Below are positions 1-7,400 of a DNA stretch of 7,944 bases, piece after piece. A program made the translations under genes and the position numbers. The notes below the pieces were generated by a model. The model worked only from the letters and a program-made list of their open reading frames with translations. It ran no database searches and was not told the DNA's origin. The stretch is from Micavibrio sp. UBA2020. Its GTDB lineage: Bacteria > Pseudomonadota > Alphaproteobacteria > Micavibrionales > UBA2020. The stretch is from positions 1-7,944 of the forward strand of contig DDBY01000117.1 in NCBI GenBank assembly GCA_002334985.1, given 5' to 3'. How positions within the stretch are numbered: the stretch's first letter is position 1; the number at the start of each line of letters is the position of its first letter.

Positions 1-530
1 GAGCGGAAACGTTTGACGGCTTTGGTCAGCGGTGTTTCACCGTTATTGCTTTCGGCGTGAATATCCGCGCCGCATTCTGCCAGCATCCACACAGACTGAT
101 GCGCGCCGACGCTTGCGGCATAGCAAAGAGGTGTCCAGCCGTCTTTATCGCGGGCATTCATGTCTGCCCCGCGCTGGAACAAAACCAAAAGGCATTGGTC
201 GTTGTTATGATGGGCGGCGACATGCGTGCCGGTTTTATCGGCATCTTTGGCGCTGATAAGCTGCGGTTGGGCATCCAGTAGTTTTTTGAGCGCTTCGGCG
301 TCCCCGAGACGCAGGGCGCGGAAATAGGCGGCTTTGGTGTCGTCGGGCGGGGGCGGTGCAGAATCCGGCGCGGGGGCGGCTGCGCGCCGGTCTGGCTGTC
401 CCATATCGGGGCGGGCGGGGGGCGCAGCGGCGGCGGCCATATCACGGGCGTTCTGGCGGAACAGGTCGATGAGACCGCCAAATCCGAAGCCCCGTGTCTC
501 TTTTCCGGCTTTTCCCTGATTTTGTGCCAT
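1..530 (-). CDS. Ankyrin-repeat protein, C-terminus beyond the window
   Basis: Reading leftward from the ATG at 530 gives 176 uninterrupted codons to the window edge, so the 3' end is missing. Residues 1-33 are Gly/Phe- and Gln-containing with no signal peptide, and residues 34-62 are a Pro/Ala-rich linker. From about residue 66 come ankyrin units: a divergent first one (AYFRALRLGDAEALKKLLDA), a second near 98-130 ending in GADMNARDK, a third near 131-163 (DGWTPLCYAAS...GADIHAE), and the start of a fourth (NGETPLTKAV). These match the ankyrin consensus of G-TPLh-AA followed by GAD-N. Ankyrin repeats bind proteins; the partner is unknown, and lack of a signal peptide suggests the cytoplasm. 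The start is supported by AAGGA five bases upstream and a strong promoter. The fold is near certain, the role unknown. Confidence 0.88.
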   Translation of the reverse strand, partial: MAQNQGKAGKETRGFGFGGLIDLFRQNARDMAAAAAPPARPDMGQPDRRAAAPAPDSAPPPPDDTKAAYFRALRLGDAEALKKLLDAQPQLISAKDADKTGTHVAAHHNNDQCLLVLFQRGADMNARDKDGWTPLCYAASVGAHQSVWMLAECGADIHAESNNGETPLTKAVKRFR

Positions 531-557
531 GTGCATCCTTATGTGACGTGTGGGGGT

Positions 558-586
558 ATAATAGCACCGCATTTAAGTTATGTCAA
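558..586 (-). promoter_or_regulatory. Sigma-70-type promoter of the left ankyrin gene
   Basis: On the minus strand TTGACA (586-581) is separated by exactly 17 bases from TATTAT (563-558). Transcription should begin near 551, giving a leader of about 20 bases that contains the AAGGA ribosome site just before the ATG at 530. The elements match the consensus in 11 of 12 positions. Confidence 0.75.
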
Positions 587-622
587 TTTTTGAGCGCTAT
601 CTGGTCATGGTTAAGAAAAATC

Positions 623-652
623 TTGACTCTGTCATGGCATAAGAATTATGTT
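623..652 (+). promoter_or_regulatory. Candidate promoter for the DJ-1-like/prfB cluster
   Basis: TTGACT (623-628) is followed after 18 bases by TATGTT (647-652). This is the best sigma-70-like pair I see upstream of 736 and implies a leader of about 75 bases. It would drive the DJ-1-like gene, prfB and the 168-residue gene together. The -10 element is imperfect, so this is tentative. Confidence 0.45.
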
Positions 653-664
653 GCCAACCATCTG

Positions 665-679
665 AAAAGCCGCGCTTTT
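665..679. repeat. Short inverted repeat in the leader of the DJ-1-like gene
   Basis: AAAAGC and GCTTTT form a perfect 6-base inverted repeat around a CGC loop, between the candidate promoter and the ribosome site. It could be a small leader hairpin or a protein site. It is too short to be a convincing terminator and could be chance. Confidence 0.25.
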
Positions 680-735
680 ATGCCGCTATCCCGCTTTATC
701 TAAAAATAAGCAATAATAACAAGGGAGTAATCTAC

Positions 736-1311
736 ATGGATATCCAACTTTCCGGTCGCAAGGTTCTGGTACTCGTTTCCAACGGCGTTGATGAAGCCGT
801 TATGTCCACCGTTCAGCGCGATATGCTGAAAACGGGTGCTACCATCAAAACCGTCGGCACGGAAAGCGGTCTTGTCAACAGCTGGAACAGCCAAAGCAAC
901 GGCTGGGGTCTTTATTTCCCCGTTGACCAGCAAATCGGCCAGACTCTGGGTTCCGACTTCGATGCGCTTGTTGTGCCCGCCGGCGCACGCAGCGTGCAGA
1001 AACTGGGTGCGAACCCGCATGCGGAGCGCATCATCTCCAGCTTCATCACCGCAGGCAAGCCGATGGCATTCATGGGCGATGCGGTCGAACTGCTCGCCAA
1101 AATCGAACTCGCAAAAGGCTTTACGGTTACGGGGCCCGAGCGCTCCCACCAAATCCTGGTCGCAGCCGGTGCGGTATGGAACGGCGCGGCAGAACACGTT
1201 GACGGCATGCTGATGACGGGCGACGGCGAAGATATGTCCGGCTTCATCCAGAACATGGCGGCACATATCGCCAGCGGTCCGGTTGAAGAGCAGCAACAAA
1301 TCGCCGCCTAA
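736..1311 (+). CDS. DJ-1/PfpI-fold protein resembling the C-terminal domain of large catalases, no nucleophile Cys
   Basis: The product has 191 residues. It opens with a Rossmann-like strand (KVLVLVSNGVDEAVM, residues 9-23), followed by DFDALVVPAGARSV (74-87), typical of the class I glutamine amidotransferase-like fold. The nucleophile elbow reads KPMAFMGDAVELL (108-120), where active PfpI/DJ-1 proteins have a KPVAAICHGPQLL-like sequence. Cys is replaced by Gly and His by Asp, and the protein has no cysteine at all. That pattern resembles the C-terminal domain of large-subunit (KatE-type) catalases, here as a separate protein without the haem domain. It is therefore unlikely to be a peptidase, deglycase or amidotransferase; a structural, chaperone or stress role is inference. 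GGGAG lies 8 bases before the ATG. prfB starts 21 bases downstream, suggesting one transcript. The fold call is firm, the function is not. Confidence 0.82.
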   Translation: MDIQLSGRKVLVLVSNGVDEAVMSTVQRDMLKTGATIKTVGTESGLVNSWNSQSNGWGLYFPVDQQIGQTLGSDFDALVVPAGARSVQKLGANPHAERIISSFITAGKPMAFMGDAVELLAKIELAKGFTVTGPERSHQILVAAGAVWNGAAEHVDGMLMTGDGEDMSGFIQNMAAHIASGPVEEQQQIAA

Positions 1312-1332
1312 CCGGATTTACGGAGTTTTGTC

Positions 1333-2479
1333 ATGAAAAGCGAAGTCTTAGCAGCGGTGGAGGAAATCAAGGCCTCCCTCGACCTGCTGAGGAGGCATCT
1401 TTGACTGGGACCGTGCTGTCCACCGTCTTGCCGAACTGAACGCCCTCGCTGAAGACCCCAAACTTTGGGATAATCAGGAACGCGCGCAAAAAATCCTCAA
1501 GGAACGCACCCGCCTCGAAGGTCAAATCGATGGCGTGCGCGCCATCGAAAACAACCTGAGCGACCAGCTGGGCATGATTGAACTTGCCGAGATGGAAGGC
1601 GATGCCGCACTCGTGAGTGAAGCGGAGCAATCCCTCTACGCCATCAAAACCGACGTTGCGCGCCGCGAACTGGAAAGCCTGCTGTCCGGTGAAATGGACG
1701 GTAGCGACGCTTATCTGCAAATCAACGCAGGGGCGGGCGGTACCGAAGCGGCCGACTGGGCGGGGATTATCTTCCGCATGTATATGCGCTGGGCGGAACA
1801 GCATGATTATAAGCTCGCGCTGCTCGACAAACAGGACGCCGACGTCGCGGGCATCAAATCCGCGACGCTGGAAATTTCCGGTCCCAATGCTTACGGCTGG
1901 CTGAAATCTGAATCGGGCGTGCATCGTCTTGTGCGTATCTCGCCCTACGATTCCAATGCCCGCCGTCATACCAGCTTTTGCTCGGTTTCCGTCACGCCTG
2001 TGGTGGATGACGATATCGACATCACCATCGACCCCAAAGACCTGCGCGTGGATACCTACCGCTCCGGCGGCGCGGGCGGGCAGCACGTCAACAAAACGGA
2101 TTCCGCCGTGCGCCTGACGCATATCCCGACGGGGATTGTGGTTGCGTGCCAGAACGAACGCTCCCAGCACAAAAACCGCGACCAGGCGATGAAAATGCTG
2201 AAAGCGAAGCTGTACGAGCGCGAGCAAATGATGCGCGACGCCGAAAAGCAGCAGCGCGAAGACGAAAAGACCGAAATCGGCTTTGGCCACCAGATACGCT
2301 CTTACGTTCTGCACCCCTACCAGATGGTCAAAGACCTGCGCACGGGGCATGATACGTCGGATACGCAGGGCGTTTTGGATGGCGACCTTGATGCGTTCCT
2401 CGAAGCATCGCTGGCGCATAAACTGAACGCCGGCAAAGACGGCGCGGGCGCGAAAGTCGCCTACGAAGACCTCGATTAA
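1333..2479 (+). CDS. prfB: Peptide chain release factor 2 (programmed +1 frameshift)
   Basis: RF2 enters the ribosomal A site at UGA and UAA and triggers release of the finished protein. The frame from the ATG at 1333 reads 23 codons (ending LRRHL) to a UGA at 1402-1404. Skipping T1402 continues as DWDRAVHRL and runs to TAA at 2477-2479, so the coding sequence is 1333-1401 joined to 1403-2479, 381 residues. E. coli RF2 has 365; the extra length is mainly a C-terminal tail. The GGQ catalytic motif is at residues 248-250 within [10 protein letters not shown]. The stop-codon-reading tripeptide is SPY at 203-205, where E. coli has SPF; as I recall, SPY is usual in alphaproteobacteria. CGGAG lies 7 bases before the start. 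The gene sits in a rightward cluster with the DJ-1-like gene and the 168-residue gene. It is intact, not a pseudogene: the in-frame UGA is the family's autoregulatory device. Confidence 0.97.
1390..1405 (+). promoter_or_regulatory. prfB programmed +1 frameshift site
   Basis: The order is AGGAGG (1390-1395, an internal Shine-Dalgarno-like sequence), CAT, the slippery codon CTT (1399-1401), TGA (1402-1404) and C (1405). The three-base gap between AGGAGG and CTT matches the classic E. coli arrangement AGGGGG-TAT-CTT-TGA-C. When RF2 is scarce, the ribosome pauses at the weak UGAC stop, peptidyl-tRNA slips from CUU to UUU, and translation continues in the +1 frame. When RF2 is abundant, translation ends after 23 residues. 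The downstream frame yields the whole conserved RF2 body, so the shift is required. Confidence 0.95.
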
Positions 2480-2511
2480 ATTTCAATCTATTTTCAAGCA
2501 GGAGATACACC

Positions 2512-3018
2512 ATGGCCAGCGCGCATAACGCAAAACTCCCCAAAGAAGATTTTGGCCGCGGTCTGTCGATTGCTGAAAAATTCAACGTCCGTGCCGCAGC
2601 ACGCCCGAACCGCCGTGTGAAGACGGTTCTGAAAGAAGCCATCGGTTTCCTGCACGGCATCAACGGTGATATCGCCAAGGGCGCCGCCGTCTATAGCGGC
2701 AGCGCGTGGACGGGGCCCGACCTTGTTCTTGATAAAAAACAGGGGCAGGAAACCGCGCGCAGCAAAGAGCGCCTTGCCTACATGACCGGCGACGTCGGCC
2801 TGACGCTTGCGGCGGAAGATATACGCAAACTGTCCGATATCCGCCGCACGTTCAAACTGTCGTCCGACAAACAGGCGGCGGCATTGTCGATGCGCGTTTA
2901 TGCGCAGGTGGCAGACGGTATCTGGCGCGGCAATGGCTTTAGCCTTGAAAAAGACGGCCAGCAACAGCCGCTGAACACGGACAAAATCCGCAGCATGGTG
3001 ACGCAGCACGCGCGCTAA
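2512..3018 (+). CDS. Unrecognised 168-residue protein in the prfB cluster
   Basis: I do not recognise this family. The ATG at 2512 has AGGAG (2500-2504) seven bases upstream, and the frame keeps typical coding composition to TAA at 3016-3018. The protein appears soluble and probably cytoplasmic: no signal peptide, no membrane segment and no cysteine. Its N-terminal third is basic (RAAARPNRRVKTVLKEAIGF, about residues 27-46). Later parts look helical (LAAEDIRKLSDIRRTFKLSSDKQAAALSM split over about 99-127), with a tryptophan-glycine stretch (DGIWRGNGF) near 135-143. It starts 32 bases after prfB with no hairpin between, so co-transcription is likely. No link with translation termination can be inferred beyond position. 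A gap of 38 bases, in which I see no clear terminator, separates it from the convergent gene at 3057. Confidence 0.8.
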   Translation: MASAHNAKLPKEDFGRGLSIAEKFNVRAAARPNRRVKTVLKEAIGFLHGINGDIAKGAAVYSGSAWTGPDLVLDKKQGQETARSKERLAYMTGDVGLTLAAEDIRKLSDIRRTFKLSSDKQAAALSMRVYAQVADGIWRGNGFSLEKDGQQQPLNTDKIRSMVTQHAR

Positions 3019-3056
3019 TCCCGCGACTGTCCGGCGGCCTCATTCACAAAAAATAA

Positions 3057-3653
3057 TCAGGGTGATTCGGGCGCGGTCTGCGGCGTTGTTTCCGCTGCGG
3101 GGGCGGTTGCATCTGCCGCTTTGCGGCGTGCGAAGACTTCTGGCGGCAGTTCCGCCGCCGTCAATTTCCAGCGCCAGTCGCGCAGGCGCAGGATGAACGT
3201 CATGCCCTTCGCTTCGATGCGGAATGTATCCGGGTTTTCAAAAAACGCGTGGTCGATGTCTTTGCGCGACAGGGGGCGTGGCTCTTTGTTCTGAATATCC
3301 TTGCCGTCAATTTTGACAAGCGCGCGGTCAAGCGCCATGCGCATGCCTGTCGGCGTGACGTAGGCATCGACGACCGCCTCTACGATTTTAGGCAGCATAA
3401 CAAGGCTCGCCGCGCCGAAAATGCCGGTGCGGCCGTCCTGCCCCTTGGGCACACGCGCGGCAAGATAGACATTTGCCTGTTCCTTCAGCGATTCACGCAG
3501 CATCGGGAAATCGACATGGGTTTCTATGACCTTTGCATCCATTTGCATTACGCCCTTGTACAGGCGTTCCATGGCCAGATAGGGCGATGCAACGTAAAAG
3601 GCGACAAGCCCCAGCAGGGCGGCGGATACGGCGATTTTTGCAGGTGTTTTCAT
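3057..3653 (-). CDS. DUF2939-type membrane-anchored protein
   Basis: The product has 198 residues. An N-terminal hydrophobic segment at about residues 7-24 (AVSAALLGLVAFYVASPYLA begins at 8) looks like an uncleaved signal anchor, placing the rest in the periplasm. The next block, with SPYLAMERL, then MDAKVIETHVDFPMLRESLK, matches my memory of the DUF2939 pattern: SPY near the membrane, then a conserved VDFP-LR-SL motif. A central region (MLPKIVEAVVDAYVTPTGM) and a later FRIEAKGMTFILRLRDWRWKL stretch follow. The last 25 or so residues are a low-complexity Ala/Pro/Thr tail. The molecular function of the family is unknown to me. The gene starts 46 bases after the second ankyrin gene on the same strand, so they may share a transcript. 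I see no good Shine-Dalgarno sequence before its ATG, which leaves the exact start less certain. Confidence 0.78.
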   Translation of the reverse strand: MKTPAKIAVSAALLGLVAFYVASPYLAMERLYKGVMQMDAKVIETHVDFPMLRESLKEQANVYLAARVPKGQDGRTGIFGAASLVMLPKIVEAVVDAYVTPTGMRMALDRALVKIDGKDIQNKEPRPLSRKDIDHAFFENPDTFRIEAKGMTFILRLRDWRWKLTAAELPPEVFARRKAADATAPAAETTPQTAPESP

Positions 3654-3699
3654 ACCCGATGATTACGACATTTTTGCCGCAAAGGGAATAGGGCGCGCT

Positions 3700-4272
3700 T
3701 TAATGGCGGCGGCGGATGGCGGGCAGCGATATCAACGGCACATCCTTCGCCGTGCCGTTGAGGCAGGCGGCGGGGCCTTCGGCTTTGTCGCGGTGTCTTT
3801 CGATGGTTTTGGCGAGCGCGTCATGGCCGCGCATCCGCGCGAGAACGGGGGCGTCATGCCCTTGCTCGCAGCTGGGGAAGGTATCCGCGCCACGCCAGAG
3901 CAAAGCTTCGGCAGCTTCTTCGGCATTTTGCCATGCGGCATACATCAGTGCGGTATAGCCGCGGCTGTTTTGCTTGTCGATGGTGGGGGCTGCCCCGTGC
4001 TGCAAAAGCAGTTTGACGATGTCGCTGCGCCGTGCCTGCGCGGCGGCCATCAGCGGTGTGTCATCGGCGGCATAGGGCTTATCGTCCGGCTTGAATGGCT
4101 CCAGCCAGCAGGCGGCGCCGGCGCGGCTTGTGAGGGTTTCGGTGACTTCAGCCGTATTTCCGGCGCGGATAGCCTTGAAAAAGGCCTTGCGCTCCTCCGG
4201 TGTCGCGCCGGCGGTCTGGTCGAAAGCGGAAGATATGCCGTTTGCCTGTCCTGCGGTCACAGCCTGCACCAT
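3700..4272 (-). CDS. Second ankyrin-repeat protein
   Basis: The complete product has 190 residues. Residues 1-25 are a short N-terminal stretch without a signal peptide. Ankyrin units follow: a divergent cap near 26-50 (AFFKAIRAGNTAEVTETL), a good repeat near 70-100 (DDTPLMAAAQ...DIVKLLLQHGAAP), another near 103-134 (RGYTALMYAAW...ALLWRGAD), and a degenerate one near 138-160 (HDAPVLARMRGHDALAKTIE). A 30-residue tail ending in RRRH closes it. The cap resembles that of the left ankyrin protein (AYFRALRLGDAEALKKLL), so the two may be distant paralogues. The role is presumably protein binding, partner unknown. The promoter at 4296-4324 implies a leader of only about 17 bases with no Shine-Dalgarno sequence. 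The in-frame stop at 4296-4294 means the ORF cannot extend beyond that point. Confidence 0.87.
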   Translation of the reverse strand: MVQAVTAGQANGISSAFDQTAGATPEERKAFFKAIRAGNTAEVTETLTSRAGAACWLEPFKPDDKPYAADDTPLMAAAQARRSDIVKLLLQHGAAPTIDKQNSRGYTALMYAAWQNAEEAAEALLWRGADTFPSCEQGHDAPVLARMRGHDALAKTIERHRDKAEGPAACLNGTAKDVPLISLPAIRRRH

Positions 4273-4295
4273 GTCGTTAAAAATTGAATTTTTTC

Positions 4296-4324
4296 ATAAT
4301 ATTAAGGATTTTTCCTGCTGTCAA
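4296..4324 (-). promoter_or_regulatory. Sigma-70-type promoter of the second ankyrin gene
   Basis: On the minus strand TTGACA (4324-4319) and TATTAT (4301-4296) are separated by exactly 17 bases. Both hexamers and the spacing equal those of the left ankyrin gene, although the spacer sequences differ. The start of transcription should be near 4289, very close to the ATG at 4272. Confidence 0.72.
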
Positions 4325-4373
4325 CCCGCGCTTTGCCATGGGGGCGGAAAGGGGCATGTGCCTGAAATATGAA

Positions 4374-4393
4374 CAGGTTTTTCCGAAAAACTG
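4374..4393. repeat. Inverted repeat upstream of the large helical gene
   Basis: GTTTTT and AAAAAC flank a CCG loop (4377-4391). With one bulged G the arms extend to CAG(G)TTTTT and AAAAACTG. It abuts the candidate -35 element at 4394, so an operator role is possible. No regulator is identifiable here, and the short length allows chance. Confidence 0.3.
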
Positions 4394-4453
4394 CTGGCAA
4401 AACGGCAGAGAATCCTTATGATGAGTGACCTAAATAATGACAATTTTTATAAA
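4394..4453 (+). promoter_or_regulatory. Candidate promoter region of the large helical gene
   Basis: Two sigma-70-like pairs are present. CTGGCA (4394-4399), 17 bases, TATGAT (4417-4422) is the better one. GTGACC (4425-4430), 17 bases, TATAAA (4448-4453) is an alternative closer to the start codon. Neither has a consensus -35, so either or both may be used; a leader of about 20 to 50 bases results. Confidence 0.4.
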
Positions 4454-4477
4454 GCCCACAATCCACGAGGATTTCCC

Positions 4478-7400
4478 ATGCGCCGTTCACGCTTTCTTGC
4501 CCTGACGAGTGTTTCCCTTGCTGCTGCGATGCTTCTGGCCACGACAGCGGTACAGGCAACGCAGCCCGCCGCGGTTCAGATGCTCGGCGTTTTGAAGCCG
4601 AAAGAGCAATGGAAAGTCGGCACGGTGGACAGCAGCGGCGCGCCTTATTGCGCCATGGTGGGCAAGTTCGACCAGGCCAGCACGCTGGCATTCGCGCGCA
4701 GTGCGGAAGGCTTCGGCTCCCTCGGTATCGAGTTCTATGACGACCTGTTCAAACCGGGCAAAAAATACGAAGTCACCCTGACCCTCGAAAACCTCGCCCC
4801 GCGCACATTCAGCGGGGAGGCAACGACGGCGCGCTCGCTGGTTTTGCAAATCGGTGAAGACGATGCGCTCTATGATACTTTCAGCCGCAGCGAAACGTTG
4901 CGCGTCTCGACCTCTGCGATTGACGTGCGCTTCGCCATCAACAAATTCGACAAGAAGTATAAAGAGCTTGTCACCTGCGCCACCGTTCTTGCGGGCCCGC
5001 AGGAGCAGGTAGAGCTGCCGCCCGCCGAAATGGCCGCAGCAGCCAAGGCAGAAGCCGAAGCCGCCGCCGCTGAAAAAACGGCCAGCGCCGAAAAACCGGC
5101 AGCACCGTTTACAAACTTTTTCCAAAGACTGCGCGCCAAGGCAGCGGGGCAGGAAGAGCCCGCAGCCACCCTTCGGCAGTATTCCGAAAGCGACATTGTC
5201 TGGAACGATGAAAAATCCGCCGCAAAAACCGCCGCGGCCGGCAAAAAAAAATCTGACGACACCGCAGCCGTAACCCTGCCGCTGCCCAAACCGGGCACGC
5301 ATAAGGGCGAAACGATTTTGGCGGCCTCCACCACGGCGGCGCCATCTGCTGTCGCAGCGCCTGCTATCAATGTGGATTCCGCCCCGCTGGCAGAAATGCC
5401 CGCGCCCGAAACAATGGATATGCCGCAGGAGCGTAAACTGCTCGCCTCCATGGCGGTGACCGGTCATGCGGTCATGGCTGAAAACGTGGGCATGAGCGCG
5501 CGCGAGATGGAAAAAATCCAGGCCGCCAAGCTGGAGCGCGATATGGCGCGCAAGGAACAGGAAATCGCCACGCTGGCCGCCGAAACCACCAAGGCCGCAC
5601 AGCAGCAGGTGCAGGAATCCGGCCGCCGTCAGGAGGCGATGCTGGTCGAGGCGAAAAACCTTCAACAGCAAATCGCCACGCTGGAAAAGTCTATGCTTGA
5701 AAAAGTGGCGGCGGAGAAAGCGGCTGAAAAATCCGCTGTTGTCGCTGCTGCTGCGCCTGTGGCAGAAGCTGCCGCCGCGGCTAAACTGGCTGATGATGCG
5801 CGCCTTGCAAAACAGCAAGCCGAAGAGCTTGCCAAAAAACAAGCCGATATGGACAAGTTGATGGCCGCACGCGAAGCGGAAACCCGCAAGCTGGCCGAAG
5901 CCCTGAGCAAGACAGAGGCTGAATTCAACACCCGCGTCGCCACGCTGGAAAGCGAGCGCAGTGTTTTGCGCGGCCAGCTGGATACGGCTATCACCGAAAG
6001 CCGCACCGTCGTGCCTGCGCTTGAATCTGCGAAGCGCGAGGGGGATACGAAAATCCGTGCGCTCGAAGAACAGTTGGGGGCGGCCGAAGCGGCGCGTGCC
6101 TCGTTGCGCCAACAGCTGACGGATGCGGAAACCGCGAACAAGGAACTGGCTGAAAGCCTGAAGGCGCAGCAAATGGAACGCGCCCGTGCCGAAGAAGCCC
6201 TGCGCCGCGCCAGCGAGCTGGAAGCGCAGCTGGCAGCACAAACCCGTCAGGCAAAAGAGCTGGAACTGGCATTGGCCGCTGAAAAAGCAAAGCCGCCCGT
6301 GACGGTAGAAGTGCCCGTGGAAGTGCCTGCCAAGGCCGACCCGAAGCTGGCCGAAGAAAAGGCGCAGCTTGAATCGCGCCTGAACAACGCTGTCGCCGCG
6401 CGCGCGGCCGAGGCAAAACGCCTCGCCGAAGTCGAAGCTCTGCGCAAAGCAGAAGCAGAGCAACTGGCGAAGATGGAAAACGAACGTAAGGCTGAAGCAG
6501 AACGCCTTGCAAATCTGGAGCAGGAGCGTGTAGCAGCTGCCGCCCGCATGGCAAAGCTGGAGGCGGAGCGTAAGGCCGAAGCGGAGCGTATCGCCAAGCT
6601 GGATGCCGCGCGTCAGGCGGAGGAGGCTGCCAAACTGGCACAAATCGAAGCCGAGCGTATAGCAGAGGCAGAACGTATTGCGAAGCTTGAAGCCGAGCGT
6701 AAAGCGGAAGCAGAGCGCGTGGCCAAGCTGGAAGAAGAACGCAAGGCGGAAGCGCTGCGTATCGCCAAGATTGAAGCGGAGCGCAGAGCAGAAGCCGAAC
6801 GCGTCGCCAAGATGGAAACCGAGCGTAAAGCGGAAGCAGAGCGCGTGGCCAAGCTCGAAGAGGAACGCAAGACGGAAGCGCTGCGTATCGCCAAGATTGA
6901 AGAAGAGCGTAAAGCAGAAGCCTTGCGCCTCGCCAAGCTGGAAGAAGAACGCCGCCTGCAAAGCGTGCGTGCCGCCGAGCTGGCGCAGGAGCGTGAAGCT
7001 GCCCGTATGAAAGCGGACGAAGAAATCCGCCGCCTGCGTGAAGAAAAAGCGGCGCTGGAGCAAAAGCTGGCGCTTGAACAAAAACAAGCTGCCGCGCAAA
7101 AGCTGGCGCTGGAGCAAAAACAGGCCGCTGATAAATTTGCCGTGAAAGCGGCCGCGATGAAAACGGAGCAGGCGGTAGCAGCCTTGCCGGCAGTGACGCT
7201 GAAGCCTGCCGCACCTGCGCCCGTAGCCGCTGCGCGTGCCTTGCCGCCGCTTGAAAAGCGTGAAGTGGCCGCTGTGCCCGCCGTACCGCCGTCACCGGCT
7301 GTCGGGGCGCGTAGCCTGTCGCGTCTTGAGCCGGCAGCGGGTGATTCCGACCTGACCTCGGGCGGTAACCGTGCCGAGGCTTTCCTTGAGGGCATCATGA

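Noticed and set aside
203..205. RF2 SPY instead of SPF (residue numbers of prfB) as an altered stop-codon specificity
   Set aside because: As I recall, SPY is usual in alphaproteobacterial RF2, and the surrounding residues and GGQ motif are normal, so no change of specificity is implied.
557..562. TATAAT on the plus strand as a -10 for the DJ-1-like gene
   Set aside because: No matching -35 lies 16 to 18 bases upstream. The match arises because the reverse complement is the -10 of the ankyrin promoter.
700..1299. A 199-codon minus-strand frame opposite the DJ-1-like gene
   Set aside because: Its translation shows no family pattern and the plus-strand frame encodes a recognisable fold with a ribosome site.
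1333..1404. prfB as a frameshifted pseudogene
   Set aside because: The shift occurs exactly at the classic RF2 recoding site with stimulator, spacing and slippery codon all present, and the rest of the gene is intact.
1367..2419. A 350-codon minus-strand frame opposite prfB
   Set aside because: It is a shadow of the strongly conserved RF2 reading frame and covers the recoding site only by chance.
3019..3056. A bidirectional terminator between the convergent genes
   Set aside because: There is a short A-rich stretch but I find no stable GC-rich stem ending in a T run on either strand.
4277..4297. A six-codon upstream frame (MKKFNF) before the second ankyrin gene
   Set aside because: Its ATG overlaps the -10 element TATTAT, so it would not be on the transcript from the predicted promoter.
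4487..7117. An 876-codon open frame on the minus strand
   Set aside because: It lies wholly opposite the large plus-strand gene and its Phe/Leu/Arg/Gly-rich translation is the reverse image of the Glu/Lys/Ala repeat codons. The plus frame has a signal peptide, ribosome site and ordered domains.
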